Positions 18,639 through 27,206 are shown, counted from the first letter of the stretch. The stretch is 58,066 bases of DNA from Nitrospira sp. (GCA_013140455.1 JABFSU010000026.1:1-58066), one strand, 5' to 3'. Made by a program: numbers and translations. Notes: a model not told the origin generated them from the sequence alone.

Positions 18639-19541
18639 TTAGGCTTGCCCGGCCAATTGCTTGGCGGCCGCTTTCCGTTCTTTATCCTTCGCCGCTAGTT
18701 CGGCCAGCAATTGCTTGGCCGGCTCGCTGACGTATTCCTTGTAAGCGAACCGCTCGGTCGGCTTTTCGGAGTCACGCATTTCCTGGAGGCCTTCCATGCT
18801 GTTCTTTCCGATTTCCAGAATGCAGGGCGTATAGAGCTGGAGATAGGTCGGACCGATTTCGCGAGCGATATGCACGGCGTTCCGGATGACTTTCTCGACC
18901 AGGGATGGCTTGCTGACGGTGCAATTCACCACGTAGTGACAGCCGGATTCGCGGGCAATCTCGGGCAACCGGACCTTGTCGAACAGCTTGCCGACCGGAG
19001 CCATCTTGGCGACGAAGCCCTTCTGCATCAGTCCGCTCTCCTGGCCGCCGGTGTTGGCGTAGAGTTCATTGTCGAAGCAGATGGTAGTAAACTTTTCCTG
19101 GCGGAACCAGGCTTGAAGGGTCATATCGAGGCCGATGTCAACGGTTGCACCGTCGCCGGCGAGGACCACGACATCCTTTGTCCGGCCTGGAAAGCGGACG
19201 CTCAGGGCGCGCTTCAACCCGGACGCGATGGCGTTCTGGTTGCCGAAGAGAGAGTGAATGTTGTGGACGGCCACCATCGGAAACACCAAGCTGGTGCAGC
19301 CGGTTGAACCGACCATTACAGTGTCTTCCGGATTGGGGAGTGAGGCCAGGATATAGCGGAACGCCATAGACTCCGGGCAGCCGGCGCAGAGTGAGTGCTG
19401 TTCGATGAGTTCTTTGCTGTTACCGATATCTTTCCAGCCACGATCTTCCTTGCCGTAAGTCGCGCTCTTCACCAGATCCTGGTAATCCGACGGCATGATG
19501 TCATAGAGGGCTTCTGAAATTTGAATACGTTCTTTGCTCAT
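18639..19541 (-). CDS. 2-oxoacid:ferredoxin oxidoreductase beta (TPP-binding) subunit
   Basis: A 300-residue beta subunit that binds thiamine diphosphate. The TPP/Mg motif begins at LAGDGATVDIGLDMTLQ (about 127-143) and ends in the YANTGGQESG segment (about 160-170). Cluster-ligand cysteines lie in SLCAGCPESM (about 50-59) and further Cys occur at GSTGCTSLV. In the enzyme it cleaves pyruvate or 2-oxoglutarate, or, run in reverse, carboxylates acetyl-CoA or succinyl-CoA in the reductive TCA cycle. GAGGAGG lies upstream of its ATG. Confidence 0.94.
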   Translation of the reverse strand: MSKERIQISEALYDIMPSDYQDLVKSATYGKEDRGWKDIGNSKELIEQHSLCAGCPESMAFRYILASLPNPEDTVMVGSTGCTSLVFPMVAVHNIHSLFGNQNAIASGLKRALSVRFPGRTKDVVVLAGDGATVDIGLDMTLQAWFRQEKFTTICFDNELYANTGGQESGLMQKGFVAKMAPVGKLFDKVRLPEIARESGCHYVVNCTVSKPSLVEKVIRNAVHIAREIGPTYLQLYTPCILEIGKNSMEGLQEMRDSEKPTERFAYKEYVSEPAKQLLAELAAKDKERKAAAKQLAGQA

Positions 19542-19600
19542 ATATGCCTCCTCAAGGCGTCTCGTTCGAAATTAGGTAGCGTGCCCGTTCGTTAAGTTGC

Positions 19601-20812
19601 TCAGCTTCCGCGACCAGCCAGGGAGACGGTCTTCATCCCGAGGACTGTCTTGATTTCCTGAACGATGATTTCCGGCGGCATCGTCATGCCTCCGCACACA
19701 CGCGGACCGGAATGGACCCGATGGTGATTGGGGATCGTCGCTTTGATTTCTTTCGCAAGCCATCCGGTGACGTTAAACTCCGGCACGAAAATATGCTTCG
19801 CGTTTTTCGTGGCTTCCCGAATCTCTTCTTCCGGCCAGGGGCGTAAAGACTTTACTTTCACCAGTCCGCAGCGGATCCCTTCATCCTCTAACAGTCGGAT
19901 GGCTTCGCGTCCCTGTGAGACGGCTGTCCCGGAGGCCACGATCATGATGTCTGCATCGGTATTCTCGGTATCGACCAATCCGTTGATCCACTTGATGGTA
20001 TGTTTTCTTGAGCGTTCAACTGCGGCCCAGATTTCCTGCTGCCAGCTGGCATGAGTCGCGTAGCTGATGTAATTACTCTTCATGACGAAGGGGTCGCGCA
20101 TCATCCGGACCGGTGGGCATTCCATGTCCATGCAGGGAACCGGTGAGCGATACGGGTCGTAGGGCGGCAAGCACATGTCAGCCGGTGTGAGATTCACAAC
20201 GTCTTTCGTGTGCGTGACAAAGAATCCGTCGCAGCAGAGCGCGAGGGGCAAGTGCACGTCCGGCTCTTCCGATACCATGTAGCCCTTGAGGATCCAATCA
20301 AAGAAGTCTTGGGCAGTTTCGGCATGCCAGACGAGCATGCCGGTATTCAAGAGATACGCGATTTCGAGTGTGTCCGGTTGAATGGAGAGCGGCGAGTTGA
20401 TGCCGCGGCACGTGACGATCATCTGAATCGGCAACCGTGCACCGGACCACATGGGGAAGTTTTCCATGGCGCGCATCGTGCCGGGGCCCGCGGTCGTCGT
20501 AAAGACTCGAGCGCCACCGAATGCGGCGCCAGCACATTGGGACATGACGGCAAATTCGCTTTCGCCGCGGAAGTAGTCACCGATATAGCCTTCAGCGAAC
20601 AATTCGCCGATCAACGCCGCTGCTTCGCTCTGCGGGGTGATCGGATAGGCAATCATGACGTCGCAACTGGCGCGACGCAGCGCTTCCTTGATGACCTCGC
20701 TGCCTGTATAGAACGACGGGGTACGAGGGGCGTCGTTCATCATTGTCCAGGTATCGGTAAAGGTCTGTCCTTTTTTATTCTTTGTCCCGATGAGGGATTT
20801 ATTTTCTGCCAT
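19601..20812 (-). CDS. 2-oxoacid:ferredoxin oxidoreductase alpha subunit
   Basis: A 403-residue alpha subunit, the transketolase-like partner that binds the 2-oxoacid. The signature MIAYPITPQSEAA (about 53-65), GESEFAVMSQCAGAAFGGAR and TTTAGPGTMRAMEN are all present. Domain II begins near 290 with ADIMIVASGTAVSQGREA. The first 30 residues form a charged extension before the conserved fold. AAAGGAGG precedes the ATG. Whether the enzyme prefers pyruvate or 2-oxoglutarate cannot be decided by eye; Nitrospira are known to carry both as separate five-gene sets. Confidence 0.93.
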   Translation of the reverse strand: MAENKSLIGTKNKKGQTFTDTWTMMNDAPRTPSFYTGSEVIKEALRRASCDVMIAYPITPQSEAAALIGELFAEGYIGDYFRGESEFAVMSQCAGAAFGGARVFTTTAGPGTMRAMENFPMWSGARLPIQMIVTCRGINSPLSIQPDTLEIAYLLNTGMLVWHAETAQDFFDWILKGYMVSEEPDVHLPLALCCDGFFVTHTKDVVNLTPADMCLPPYDPYRSPVPCMDMECPPVRMMRDPFVMKSNYISYATHASWQQEIWAAVERSRKHTIKWINGLVDTENTDADIMIVASGTAVSQGREAIRLLEDEGIRCGLVKVKSLRPWPEEEIREATKNAKHIFVPEFNVTGWLAKEIKATIPNHHRVHSGPRVCGGMTMPPEIIVQEIKTVLGMKTVSLAGRGS

Positions 20813-20853
20813 GGACCTAGCCTCCTTTCACTGCACAGGGAGTTTCAAGCGGT

Positions 20854-21489
20854 TTAGTTTGACGCCCCGCTCTTGGCTGACGTCAGCCGTGGTTGGACTG
20901 TCCCTTTCAACTTTCTCACCCAATCTGCCAGGGTCATGATCTTTTCGACGGATGCATCACGGAATGAGAGCATCGCGTCTTCATGGCCGGCCTGAGCACA
21001 CATTGCAATTGTGTAGCAGGAGGTCCCGCCCCGAATAATCTTGAGCGACAGGTTCGCCTGGTGGCAGTGCACACCGATGAACATGCAGCAATCAATCTTG
21101 TTGTGCCAGATTGTCAGATTCGGATGGTTGGGATTGATTTCAACTTCAGGATTGATCTTGGGGTACTTGGGGCGATAGTCAGGCATGGGAATCAGCATGG
21201 GCTTTTGGCCTGGCTGCACACATTCCTTCAGGGTGTTGTACAAGTGGCGGATTGCCGTGGCCTTCTTGGCAGCCTTTTCATTCCATGCCCAGAGCACCAA
21301 GGGGCCGGGGAAGAGAGTTGGCACTTTGGCCATCAAGAATTGCTTGGCAGCTTCTTCATAGGCCTTTTCTTCGGAGACAATGACGCCGTTGATGTGGGCT
21401 TCGCCCGGGTTCGGTAACCGAATGCCCATACTGGCGGCAGCGGGGGGCAGAAAGTGTTCTGGTCCTGGAAGCACGCGGTATTGACTCAT
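20854..21489 (-). CDS. 2-oxoacid:ferredoxin oxidoreductase, additional (fifth) subunit
   Basis: A 211-residue protein encoded first in the operon. It matches in size (about 23 kDa) and position the extra subunit of the five-subunit oxidoreductases described in Hydrogenobacter and Nitrospira. It has no ferredoxin motif, but a Cys/His-rich stretch at about 125-165 (DCCMFIGVHCHQANLS, SCYTIAMCAQAGHED) could bind metal or mark a redox site. The C-terminal 20 residues are basic. Its role is unknown: proposed uses are stabilising the complex under oxygen or contacting the electron donor. It lies 41 bp upstream of the alpha gene. Confidence 0.85.
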   Translation of the reverse strand: MSQYRVLPGPEHFLPPAAASMGIRLPNPGEAHINGVIVSEEKAYEEAAKQFLMAKVPTLFPGPLVLWAWNEKAAKKATAIRHLYNTLKECVQPGQKPMLIPMPDYRPKYPKINPEVEINPNHPNLTIWHNKIDCCMFIGVHCHQANLSLKIIRGGTSCYTIAMCAQAGHEDAMLSFRDASVEKIMTLADWVRKLKGTVQPRLTSAKSGASN

Positions 21490-21599
21490 TACGCCTTACT
21501 CTCCGGGCAAAAGGGTGAAGGTCCTCAGCAACGACTCAGTTCTGACTCTTGAATCCTGTCGACACTCTAAGCTTTTCTCCACACCTTCTGCAACCTCGC

Positions 21600-21657
21600 A
21601 AAAGGCCCACCTTCCTGAGCTTTTGGGCTATAAAAGCAGGTTTAGATTAGGCCTTTA
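21600..21657 (-). promoter_or_regulatory. Structured 5' leader of the oxidoreductase operon
   Basis: In the transcribed minus strand, AAAGGCC and GGCCTTT (21650-21656 and 21601-21607) enclose an inner hairpin GCTTTT-N7-AAAAGC (21619-21637) extended by CCT/AGG. A competing GCCC/GGGC pairing within the same stretch is possible. It lies about 50 nt after the predicted transcription start and 111 nt before the first gene. It matches no riboswitch class I know. Confidence 0.5.
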
Positions 21658-21711
21658 GGGACTGCCAACTGTGTACTCGGAACGTGTGATTCTGACTCCA
21701 AATTGGCGGAC

Positions 21712-21741
21712 ATTATAGGGGGCCGACTTTTTCCTTGTCAA
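21712..21741 (-). promoter_or_regulatory. Perfect-consensus sigma-70 promoter of the oxidoreductase operon
   Basis: On the minus strand, TTGACA (21736-21741) and TATAAT (21712-21717) are both exact and separated by 18 nt. Transcription would start near 21705, about 215 nt before the first gene. This stretch, 21490-21822, holds no gene; besides the promoter it contains the structured leader. A perfect promoter fits the very high expression needed for a central carbon-fixation enzyme. Confidence 0.8.
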
Positions 21742-21822
21742 ACACGATATGGCCGATTCTGATCTGAATCGCCCCTCGTCAAAATGTATTAGTTGCCCGT
21801 GTTCTCGTGTTCTATTGATGCG

Positions 21823-23097
21823 TCAGGGGAGCTGTTCACAGGCGGCTGGAGCGCCGAGAATACAGGCCTGCTCAAAGTCCTCTTTGGCGAGCCGACCGTG
21901 GTGTTGTTCCTGGTAGAGTTTGCCTCGCATCAAAAGAGCCTGGACGTGGGTAGAGTCTATGTCGATAACGACACTCAAATCATCAATAGCTTGCGCAGAC
22001 TGATTCAGCTTTTGATGGAGCTCCCCTCGGAGGAGATAGGCTTCTTTTTGAGAATGGGCCCAGCTCTCAGAGACTGATGAGTTGAGAATCCGATTGAGGG
22101 TCGTCATCGCAGGCCCCCATTGTTTAGTAGATATCAGTTTGCGGGCCTGGGCGGTCGTAACGCGAATGAGCCGCTGGCGGGCGATATCAAAAAACGGATC
22201 GATTTCCAAGGCCTGCGTGTAAGCATTTTCGGCCACTTCGGGCTGATTCAGCCACGTACTGACATCCCCTTGTCCGAGGAGTGCCCATGGATTTCTTGCG
22301 TCCAAAATGAGGGCACGGTCAAAATCCATTCGGGCGTAGTCGATGTACTCAGAGTATTCGCTTGGGCGAGACTTGTTGGAATAGGCCAGAGAAACCCTCT
22401 TTAGATAGGTCTGCCCCCTGACAATCAACGGATCTACGAACTGAGGATCCAGCGCTGCGGCTTGTGACGTCAGGTCGATTTTCTGACGAAGGTTGTGTGA
22501 ATGGAGGGCAGTCTCCAGGAGGTGGCGTGCCTGTTCTTGTGGCCCCGTGCGCCCTGGCGGCTCGATTGCAAGTGTGCGCACACCTGATGGCGGCGTAAGT
22601 GTCTCGCGGAGCTGTGCCTTGAGCTCGGCGTTTTCCTTTTGTAATTGTCTGAAATGTGCGGCTAATTGTTCTTCGGATCGCCATCGACGAACAGCCTCTT
22701 GGAGATGATCCAAATTCACCACGGCTCGAATGCGAATGGTGAAAACCGGTCGATCGTGCTCAAAGCTGCGCCGAGATTCCAGCACGTCCGTCCTGGTAAT
22801 GGCCGCAGCGAGCGTTCGAATCTCTAGGGCGCTGACGTGTGTACTCTTTCCGTTACGAACCGATTCGTAATCGTGGAAAGTTGATTCGAGATAGATCCCG
22901 GCCTCCTCAACAGCTTTGCGCTGGGCGCGTTGCAGGACCTTGTCTTCCGCTATAGCCAACGTGTCGCCGTCAGCCATGACATATTGACCTTCGGCCACAA
23001 CCGTGGTTTCGGTTGCGGTGGCATCAGTGGCAACGAGAAAGAGGATGGATAGCGACAGGGTGATACGTGTGAGCGGCAGCAAAGTCGCGCGGTTCAT
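21823..23097 (-). CDS. Exported TPR protein with N-terminal LPP20/FlgT-like domain
   Basis: A 424-residue exported protein. A signal peptide covers about 1-29 (ends TATA-TE). The next domain, about 30-125 (GQYVMADGDTLAIAEDKVL, QRKAVEEAGIYLES, then VFTIRIRAVV), resembles the N-terminal domain shared by LPP20-type and FlgT-like periplasmic proteins. A short coiled coil (about 140-165) leads to TPR repeats at about 185-415, several with the ALEIDPFF or VVIDIDSTH turns. It probably serves as an envelope scaffold. No Shine-Dalgarno precedes the ATG; see the promoter at 23104-23132. Confidence 0.82.
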   Translation of the reverse strand: MNRATLLPLTRITLSLSILFLVATDATATETTVVAEGQYVMADGDTLAIAEDKVLQRAQRKAVEEAGIYLESTFHDYESVRNGKSTHVSALEIRTLAAAITRTDVLESRRSFEHDRPVFTIRIRAVVNLDHLQEAVRRWRSEEQLAAHFRQLQKENAELKAQLRETLTPPSGVRTLAIEPPGRTGPQEQARHLLETALHSHNLRQKIDLTSQAAALDPQFVDPLIVRGQTYLKRVSLAYSNKSRPSEYSEYIDYARMDFDRALILDARNPWALLGQGDVSTWLNQPEVAENAYTQALEIDPFFDIARQRLIRVTTAQARKLISTKQWGPAMTTLNRILNSSVSESWAHSQKEAYLLRGELHQKLNQSAQAIDDLSVVIDIDSTHVQALLMRGKLYQEQHHGRLAKEDFEQACILGAPAACEQLP

Positions 23098-23103
23098 AGT
23101 GCA

Positions 23104-23132
23104 ACTATACCGCGCGACATCTGGCCGGACAA
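23104..23132 (-). promoter_or_regulatory. Promoter predicting a leaderless mRNA
   Basis: On the minus strand, TTGTCC (23127-23132) and TATAGT (23104-23109) are separated by 17 nt. The -10 box ends only 6 nt before the ATG at 23097, so transcription would begin at or next to the start codon. Confidence 0.5.
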
Positions 23133-23221
23133 TGCACCCAAGGTATGGGCTGCCACTTGGAGCTTAGTGGGAGGCAAGAAAGAATGGTTGTGAAATATTG
23201 AGAAGTACGGAAGTGCTGAAC

Positions 23222-23494
23222 TTATTTGGGTAATACTTGCATGAACGGGTGAATTTCAAGCCGCTCAAAGACGCCATTCACCATATAGGGATCCTGGTTG
23301 GCGAATTGCTCGGCCTCAGCCTGTGACTCGAATTCCAGTACCATCAAGCTGCCGGATTTGTCGGTGAGCGGACCGGCAAGAATGACGCGGCCTTGTTGAG
23401 TCAATGGCTCGAGATTGGCGAGATGGGCCGGGCGGTGAATTTTCCGTTTCGCTTCTCCTTCAGGGCCGTCGTACCCAAGAATCACAAATTTCAT
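23222..23494 (-). CDS. YciI family protein
   Basis: A 90-residue YciI-like protein (ferredoxin-like dimeric alpha+beta barrel). The family pattern is visible: a first strand MKFVILGYDGPEG, the conserved His in RPAHLANLEPL, GRVILAGPLTDKSGSLMVLEF, and the Asp-Pro-Tyr segment FANQDPYMVNGVFERLEI, which holds the proposed acid residue. YciI proteins have weak hydrolase-like or stress-linked roles with no fixed reaction. The ATG at 23494 is chosen over an upstream in-frame start because GAGGA lies at a suitable distance. It is followed on the plus side by the DUF2203 gene, same strand. Confidence 0.88.
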   Translation of the reverse strand: MKFVILGYDGPEGEAKRKIHRPAHLANLEPLTQQGRVILAGPLTDKSGSLMVLEFESQAEAEQFANQDPYMVNGVFERLEIHPFMQVLPK

Positions 23495-23553
23495 CGTAGA
23501 TCGTTCCTCGCAAATAGTCTGGTTCGCCAATTTTTGTATGATATGAATGGGGC

Positions 23554-23967
23554 TTAGGCAGAGCCTTCAAGAGGGCACCGGTCTTTGTATCCATGTGTTA
23601 CTTCATGCCACCAACGGACTTCGGTTTCTCCAAGCTTCCAGCAGAGATACACGATTCGCCCGTCACGGGCGTGGGGAAAGTCGCACAGGCCGAGATCGAT
23701 ATCTTTCACGTGGACGCCCAATTCATGGATGGCATGAAGATTGGAACTAATCGTTTGCAGGCTGATCACATATTGGGTTCCCACAGGAGTTCCGCCCCCA
23801 TAGAGCGCTTGTTCTGAGGCCTTTCGGACCTCGTCGCGAGTCTGGACGAGGACGGACTTGAATTGTTTGACGGTCTCCAAGTGAGTCTGGAGCTGCGGAA
23901 TGAGTTGATTCGCTTCGAAAAGCGTAAACACCCGTCCCGGACCGTCCTCATCTCGATCTTCAGCCAT
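23554..23967 (-). CDS. DUF2203 family protein
   Basis: A 137-residue protein matching DUF2203. It begins the conserved part with RVFTLFEANQLIPQLQTHLE (about 12-31), has a helical middle and ends with the family signature DLGLCDFPHARDGR, VYLCWKLGE and WWHEVTHGYKDR. The invariant Cys, Asp-Phe-Pro, Trp and His residues suggest a binding or catalytic pocket, but no function is known for the family. It is divergent from rho across a 497-bp gap. Confidence 0.88.
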   Translation of the reverse strand: MAEDRDEDGPGRVFTLFEANQLIPQLQTHLETVKQFKSVLVQTRDEVRKASEQALYGGGTPVGTQYVISLQTISSNLHAIHELGVHVKDIDLGLCDFPHARDGRIVYLCWKLGETEVRWWHEVTHGYKDRCPLEGSA

Positions 23968-24071
23968 AGATATAGATACTCCCTAGGGCTGTGTATCACA
24001 GCCAATTTCCCGGTTCAATGGGAGGGTGTGATTAGTGGAGGATAACGGGGGCAAAAAAATGTTTTGTTCTG

Positions 24072-24100
24072 TTGACAACGGATGGGGGCATGCGTATCAT
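24072..24100 (+). promoter_or_regulatory. Sigma-70 promoter of rho (TTGACA-N17-TATCAT)
   Basis: A perfect -35 (24072-24077), 17-nt spacer and -10 TATCAT (24095-24100) lie about 365 nt upstream of the rho start. The gap 23968-24464 holds no other gene that I can support; apart from this promoter it is the rho leader. Confidence 0.7.
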
Positions 24101-24106
24101 CCGCTC

Positions 24107-24464
24107 TAGCATTCACATTTGATGCGAATCGCTCTCCACGTAATTTCAACCTCCGGAACCTTTCTCGAATCGAAACCACACGAAGTTAGTCAGTATCGAA
24201 GTAGAAGGCGAACGCCAATAACATCCATTGATTGCATCCAATCTCTCAGGCGTTTCGGAGACCACGGTCTGAATCTTCAACACAAAAAACTTGCGTAGCC
24301 AGGGCACTGTACGAATCATCCTCTCCAATACTTACGATATCGCTGATTCAAACATAAACACACATCTGTTCCGCGCATGGTCAATCAATCTGGTAAGTCG
24401 TTTCTCATGACAACAGAGCCAATGGCTCGATAGGAGTGTTATGCAAGCTGCTAAGGGAGAGGTC
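24107..24464 (+). promoter_or_regulatory. Long C-rich 5' leader of rho
   Basis: About 358 nt of untranslated RNA is expected before rho. By hand count over 24121-24420 there are about 83 C to 54 G, the reverse of the G-excess in neighbouring plus-strand genes. Long C-rich, G-poor, weakly structured leaders are what Rho itself loads on, and rho genes in other bacteria are known to be controlled by Rho-dependent attenuation in the leader. Autoregulation here is inference. Confidence 0.55.
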
Positions 24465-25712
24465 ATGTATTTGGCGGAGTTGAAACAGAAGTCTATCGCC
24501 GACCTGAATGAGGTGGCGCGTGACCTGAAGATCGAAGGCTCCGCCAACCTGCGGAAGCAGGAGCTCATCTTCGCCATTCTGCAAGGTCAGACTGAAAAGA
24601 ACGGCGTGGTCTACGGCGAAGGTGTGCTGGAAACCCTTCCGGATGGGTTTGGCTTTTTGCGCGCCCCCGACTCCAACTACCTCCCGGGCCCCGACGACAT
24701 CTATATTTCCCCTTCACAGATTCGCCGGTTCAACCTCCGTACCGGTGACACGGTCTCCGGACAGATCAGACCCCCGAAGGAGAGCGAGCGGTACTTTGCG
24801 CTCCTCAAAGTCGAGAAGGTCAATTACGAAGATCCAGAAGTGTCTCGCGACAAGATCCTCTTTGATAACCTGACCCCGCTCTATCCCGAAGAGCGGCTCA
24901 ATCTGGAATTTGACCGCGAAGAGTACTGCACGCGCGTCATGGACTTAACGACACCGATAGGGAAGGGGCAGCGCGGATTGATTGTGGCCGCTCCTCGCAC
25001 CGGTAAGACGATGTTGCTTCAGGCCCTCGCGCGGGCCATTCTCAAGAATCATAAGGAAGTGACTCTGATCGTTCTATTGATCGACGAGCGCCCGGAAGAA
25101 GTCACCGACTGGCAACGGCAGGTCAAGGCGGAAGTCATCAGTTCGACGTTCGATGAGCCGGCGCAGCGCCATGCTCAAGTTGCCGAAATGGTGCTGGAGA
25201 AGGCCAAGCGATTAGTCGAGCACAAGAAGGATGTGGTAATTCTCCTGGACAGCATTACGCGTCTGGCGCGTGCCTACAATACCATCGCACCGCCCAGCGG
25301 CAAGGTGCTCTCCGGCGGTCTCGATTCAAATGCGCTGCAGCGGCCGAAACGGTTCTTCGGCGCCGCGCGCAATATCGAGCATGGCGGAAGCTTGACGATC
25401 ATGGCCTCCGCGCTTGTCGATACCGGCAGCCGTATGGACGACGTGATCTTCGAAGAGTTCAAAGGAACCGGCAACATGGAAGTCCATCTGGATCGTCGCC
25501 TTGCCGACAAACGCCTCTTCCCGGCGATTGATATCAGCAAGTCTGGAACCAGAAAAGAAGAGTTGCTGGTGGATAAGGATCGGCTCAACAAGATGTGGAT
25601 CTTGCGCAAGGTGCTGAGTCCGTTGGGAACGATGGAAGCGATGGAGTTCCTTATGGACAAGATCGGCGGAACCAAAACCAATCAGGAATTCTTGCAATCC
25701 ATGAATCGGTAA
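24465..25712 (+). CDS. rho: Transcription termination factor Rho
   Basis: A 415-residue hexameric RNA helicase that ends transcription. The N-terminal helical part ([20 protein letters not shown]) and the cold-shock-like RNA-binding domain ([14 protein letters not shown], about 53-66) are present. The ATPase has Walker A APRTGKT at 176-182, Walker [17 protein letters not shown], the Q-loop region [19 protein letters not shown] and the R-loop [11 protein letters not shown]. The ATG at 24465, after GGGAGAGG, matches the usual Rho start better than the ATG at 24441. It heads a cluster rho-rpmE-prfA-prmC-murA also found together in other bacteria. Confidence 0.97.
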   Translation: MYLAELKQKSIADLNEVARDLKIEGSANLRKQELIFAILQGQTEKNGVVYGEGVLETLPDGFGFLRAPDSNYLPGPDDIYISPSQIRRFNLRTGDTVSGQIRPPKESERYFALLKVEKVNYEDPEVSRDKILFDNLTPLYPEERLNLEFDREEYCTRVMDLTTPIGKGQRGLIVAAPRTGKTMLLQALARAILKNHKEVTLIVLLIDERPEEVTDWQRQVKAEVISSTFDEPAQRHAQVAEMVLEKAKRLVEHKKDVVILLDSITRLARAYNTIAPPSGKVLSGGLDSNALQRPKRFFGAARNIEHGGSLTIMASALVDTGSRMDDVIFEEFKGTGNMEVHLDRRLADKRLFPAIDISKSGTRKEELLVDKDRLNKMWILRKVLSPLGTMEAMEFLMDKIGGTKTNQEFLQSMNR

Positions 25713-25754
25713 GAGACGCTTGTTTCTACCCCTGTGGTTCGGATAGAGTGTACC

Positions 25755-25777
25755 GTTCCTGGCGTGGGGCCAGGAAC
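25755..25777 (+). promoter_or_regulatory. Hairpin in the rho-rpmE gap
   Basis: A perfect 9-bp stem GTTCCTGGC/GCCAGGAAC with a 5-nt loop lies 33 nt before the L31 start. No T-run follows, so it is unlikely to be an intrinsic terminator. L31 leaders with autoregulatory structure are known in several phyla, so this could be a ribosomal-protein leader element. Confidence 0.4.
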
Positions 25778-25809
25778 CTGAGCGAATGTTTGGCAAGGAG
25801 TCGTAGGTC

Positions 25810-26016
25810 ATGCAAAAGGGTATTCATCCAATGTATCGGGAAGCCACGGTCCATTGCGCCTGTGGCAACTCATTCAAGACGCGCACGACCATCGGGGAAA
25901 TCAGCGTCGATATTTGCGGTGCCTGTCATCCGTTCTTTACCGGCACACAGAAAATTATCGACACCGAAGGACGGGTCGAACGGTTTAAGAAGAAGTACGC
26001 GAAGAAGGACAAGTAG
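25810..26016 (+). CDS. rpmE: 50S ribosomal protein L31 (zinc type)
   Basis: A 68-residue L31 of the zinc-containing (C+) type. The four ligands are in HCACGNSF (about 16-23) and [10 protein letters not shown] (about 35-44). [16 protein letters not shown] is the usual N-terminus and the basic tail (KKKYAKKDK) binds 5S/23S rRNA. L31 bridges the ribosomal subunits. A strong hairpin terminator follows 19 nt after the stop. Confidence 0.97.
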   Translation: MQKGIHPMYREATVHCACGNSFKTRTTIGEISVDICGACHPFFTGTQKIIDTEGRVERFKKKYAKKDK

Positions 26017-26035
26017 CCACTCTACGTGTCATAGA

Positions 26036-26077
26036 AGAGACCCTGCTTCGCCTTGGAGCAGGGTCTCTTTGTTTTTT
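26036..26077 (+). terminator. Rho-independent terminator after rpmE
   Basis: A 12-bp stem AGAGACCCTGCT/AGCAGGGTCTCT with a 9-nt loop is followed by TTGTTTTTT. It separates rho-rpmE from prfA. Confidence 0.9.
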
Positions 26078-26117
26078 GGCCTTTGTGAGGGCCGTATTGG
26101 GTGATCGCGCCTGAGGA

Positions 26118-27206
26118 ATGAGAATGATGGAAGCCGCCTTGCTCAAAAAATGGGAGTCTGTGGCATCGCGATTTCAAGAGTTGACCGATCAACTCATGGA
26201 CCCCTCTGTCGTCAGCCAGCCGAGTCAGCTGCACAAGTTGAGTAAGGAGCGGATGGATCTTGAACCGGCGGCCCAGATGTTTGAGACCTACCGAGGCAAC
26301 GTCCGACAGCTTGAAGAGGCGGCGCAGATTCTTGCTGATCCCTCAGCCGGTAGTGACATGCATAAGATGGCGACAGACGAAACGAATGAGTTGCAGCGGC
26401 AGCAAGCGACAATGGAAGAGCAGGCCAAAGAGTTCTTGATTCCGAAAGATCCACGGGACGAGAAGAGTCTGCTGTTGGAAATCCGGGCCGGGACCGGTGG
26501 AGATGAGGCCGCCTTATTCGCCGGAGAACTCTTCCGCCTCTACAGCAAGTATGCAGAGCGGAAAGGGTTCAAGGTTGATACGGTCGAGGCCACGGAAACC
26601 GGCATAGGCGGATATAAGAACATCACGGCATTGATCGAGGGCAAGGGGGCCTACAGCCATTTCAAGTACGAAGCCGGCGTGCATCGTGTACAGCGCGTGC
26701 CGGTGACGGAAGCAGCCGGTCGGATCCATACGTCCACCGTTACGGTGGCGGTCATGCCGGAAGTCGACGAAATCGACGTCAAGATCGATCCGGGAGATCT
26801 TCGAATCGATACTTTCTGCTCCTCTGGCGCCGGCGGGCAGAGCGTCAATACGACCAAGTCTGCGGTGCGCATTACCCATATCCCCACCGGGGTTGTAGTG
26901 AGTTGCCAAGACGAACGGTCGCAGCTCAAGAACCGCACGAAAGCCATGCGGACCTTGCGTGCGAGAATCGTGGAAGCGGAGCGCGAGAAGCACGACGCGG
27001 AGATCGCGCAGAATAGAAAATCTCAGGTCGGAACCGGCGAGCGGAGCGAGAAGATTCGTACCTACAACTTTCCGCAGAATCGTGTCACTGACCATCGGGT
27101 CGGTATGACGTTGCACAAGCTCGAATTGGTGATGGAAGGCGATCTGGATGAATTCGTCCAGGCGTTGAAAGCACAGCAGCAGCAGATCGACACAGCCAAC
27201 GTGTAG
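26118..27206 (+). CDS. prfA: Peptide chain release factor 1
   Basis: A 362-residue class I release factor. The peptidyl-tRNA hydrolysis motif GGQ is at 239-241 (SSGAGGQSVNTT) and the stop-codon reading P-x-T motif is PVT at 195-197 (RVPVTEAAGRIHTS), the RF1 type, which reads UAA and UAG. The N-terminal helical domain covers about 1-105. GAGGA precedes the first of three possible starts (ATG at 26118, 26124 and 26127). PrmC, encoded 6 bp downstream, methylates the GGQ glutamine, so the two genes form a functional pair. Confidence 0.96.
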   Translation: MRMMEAALLKKWESVASRFQELTDQLMDPSVVSQPSQLHKLSKERMDLEPAAQMFETYRGNVRQLEEAAQILADPSAGSDMHKMATDETNELQRQQATMEEQAKEFLIPKDPRDEKSLLLEIRAGTGGDEAALFAGELFRLYSKYAERKGFKVDTVEATETGIGGYKNITALIEGKGAYSHFKYEAGVHRVQRVPVTEAAGRIHTSTVTVAVMPEVDEIDVKIDPGDLRIDTFCSSGAGGQSVNTTKSAVRITHIPTGVVVSCQDERSQLKNRTKAMRTLRARIVEAEREKHDAEIAQNRKSQVGTGERSEKIRTYNFPQNRVTDHRVGMTLHKLELVMEGDLDEFVQALKAQQQQIDTANV

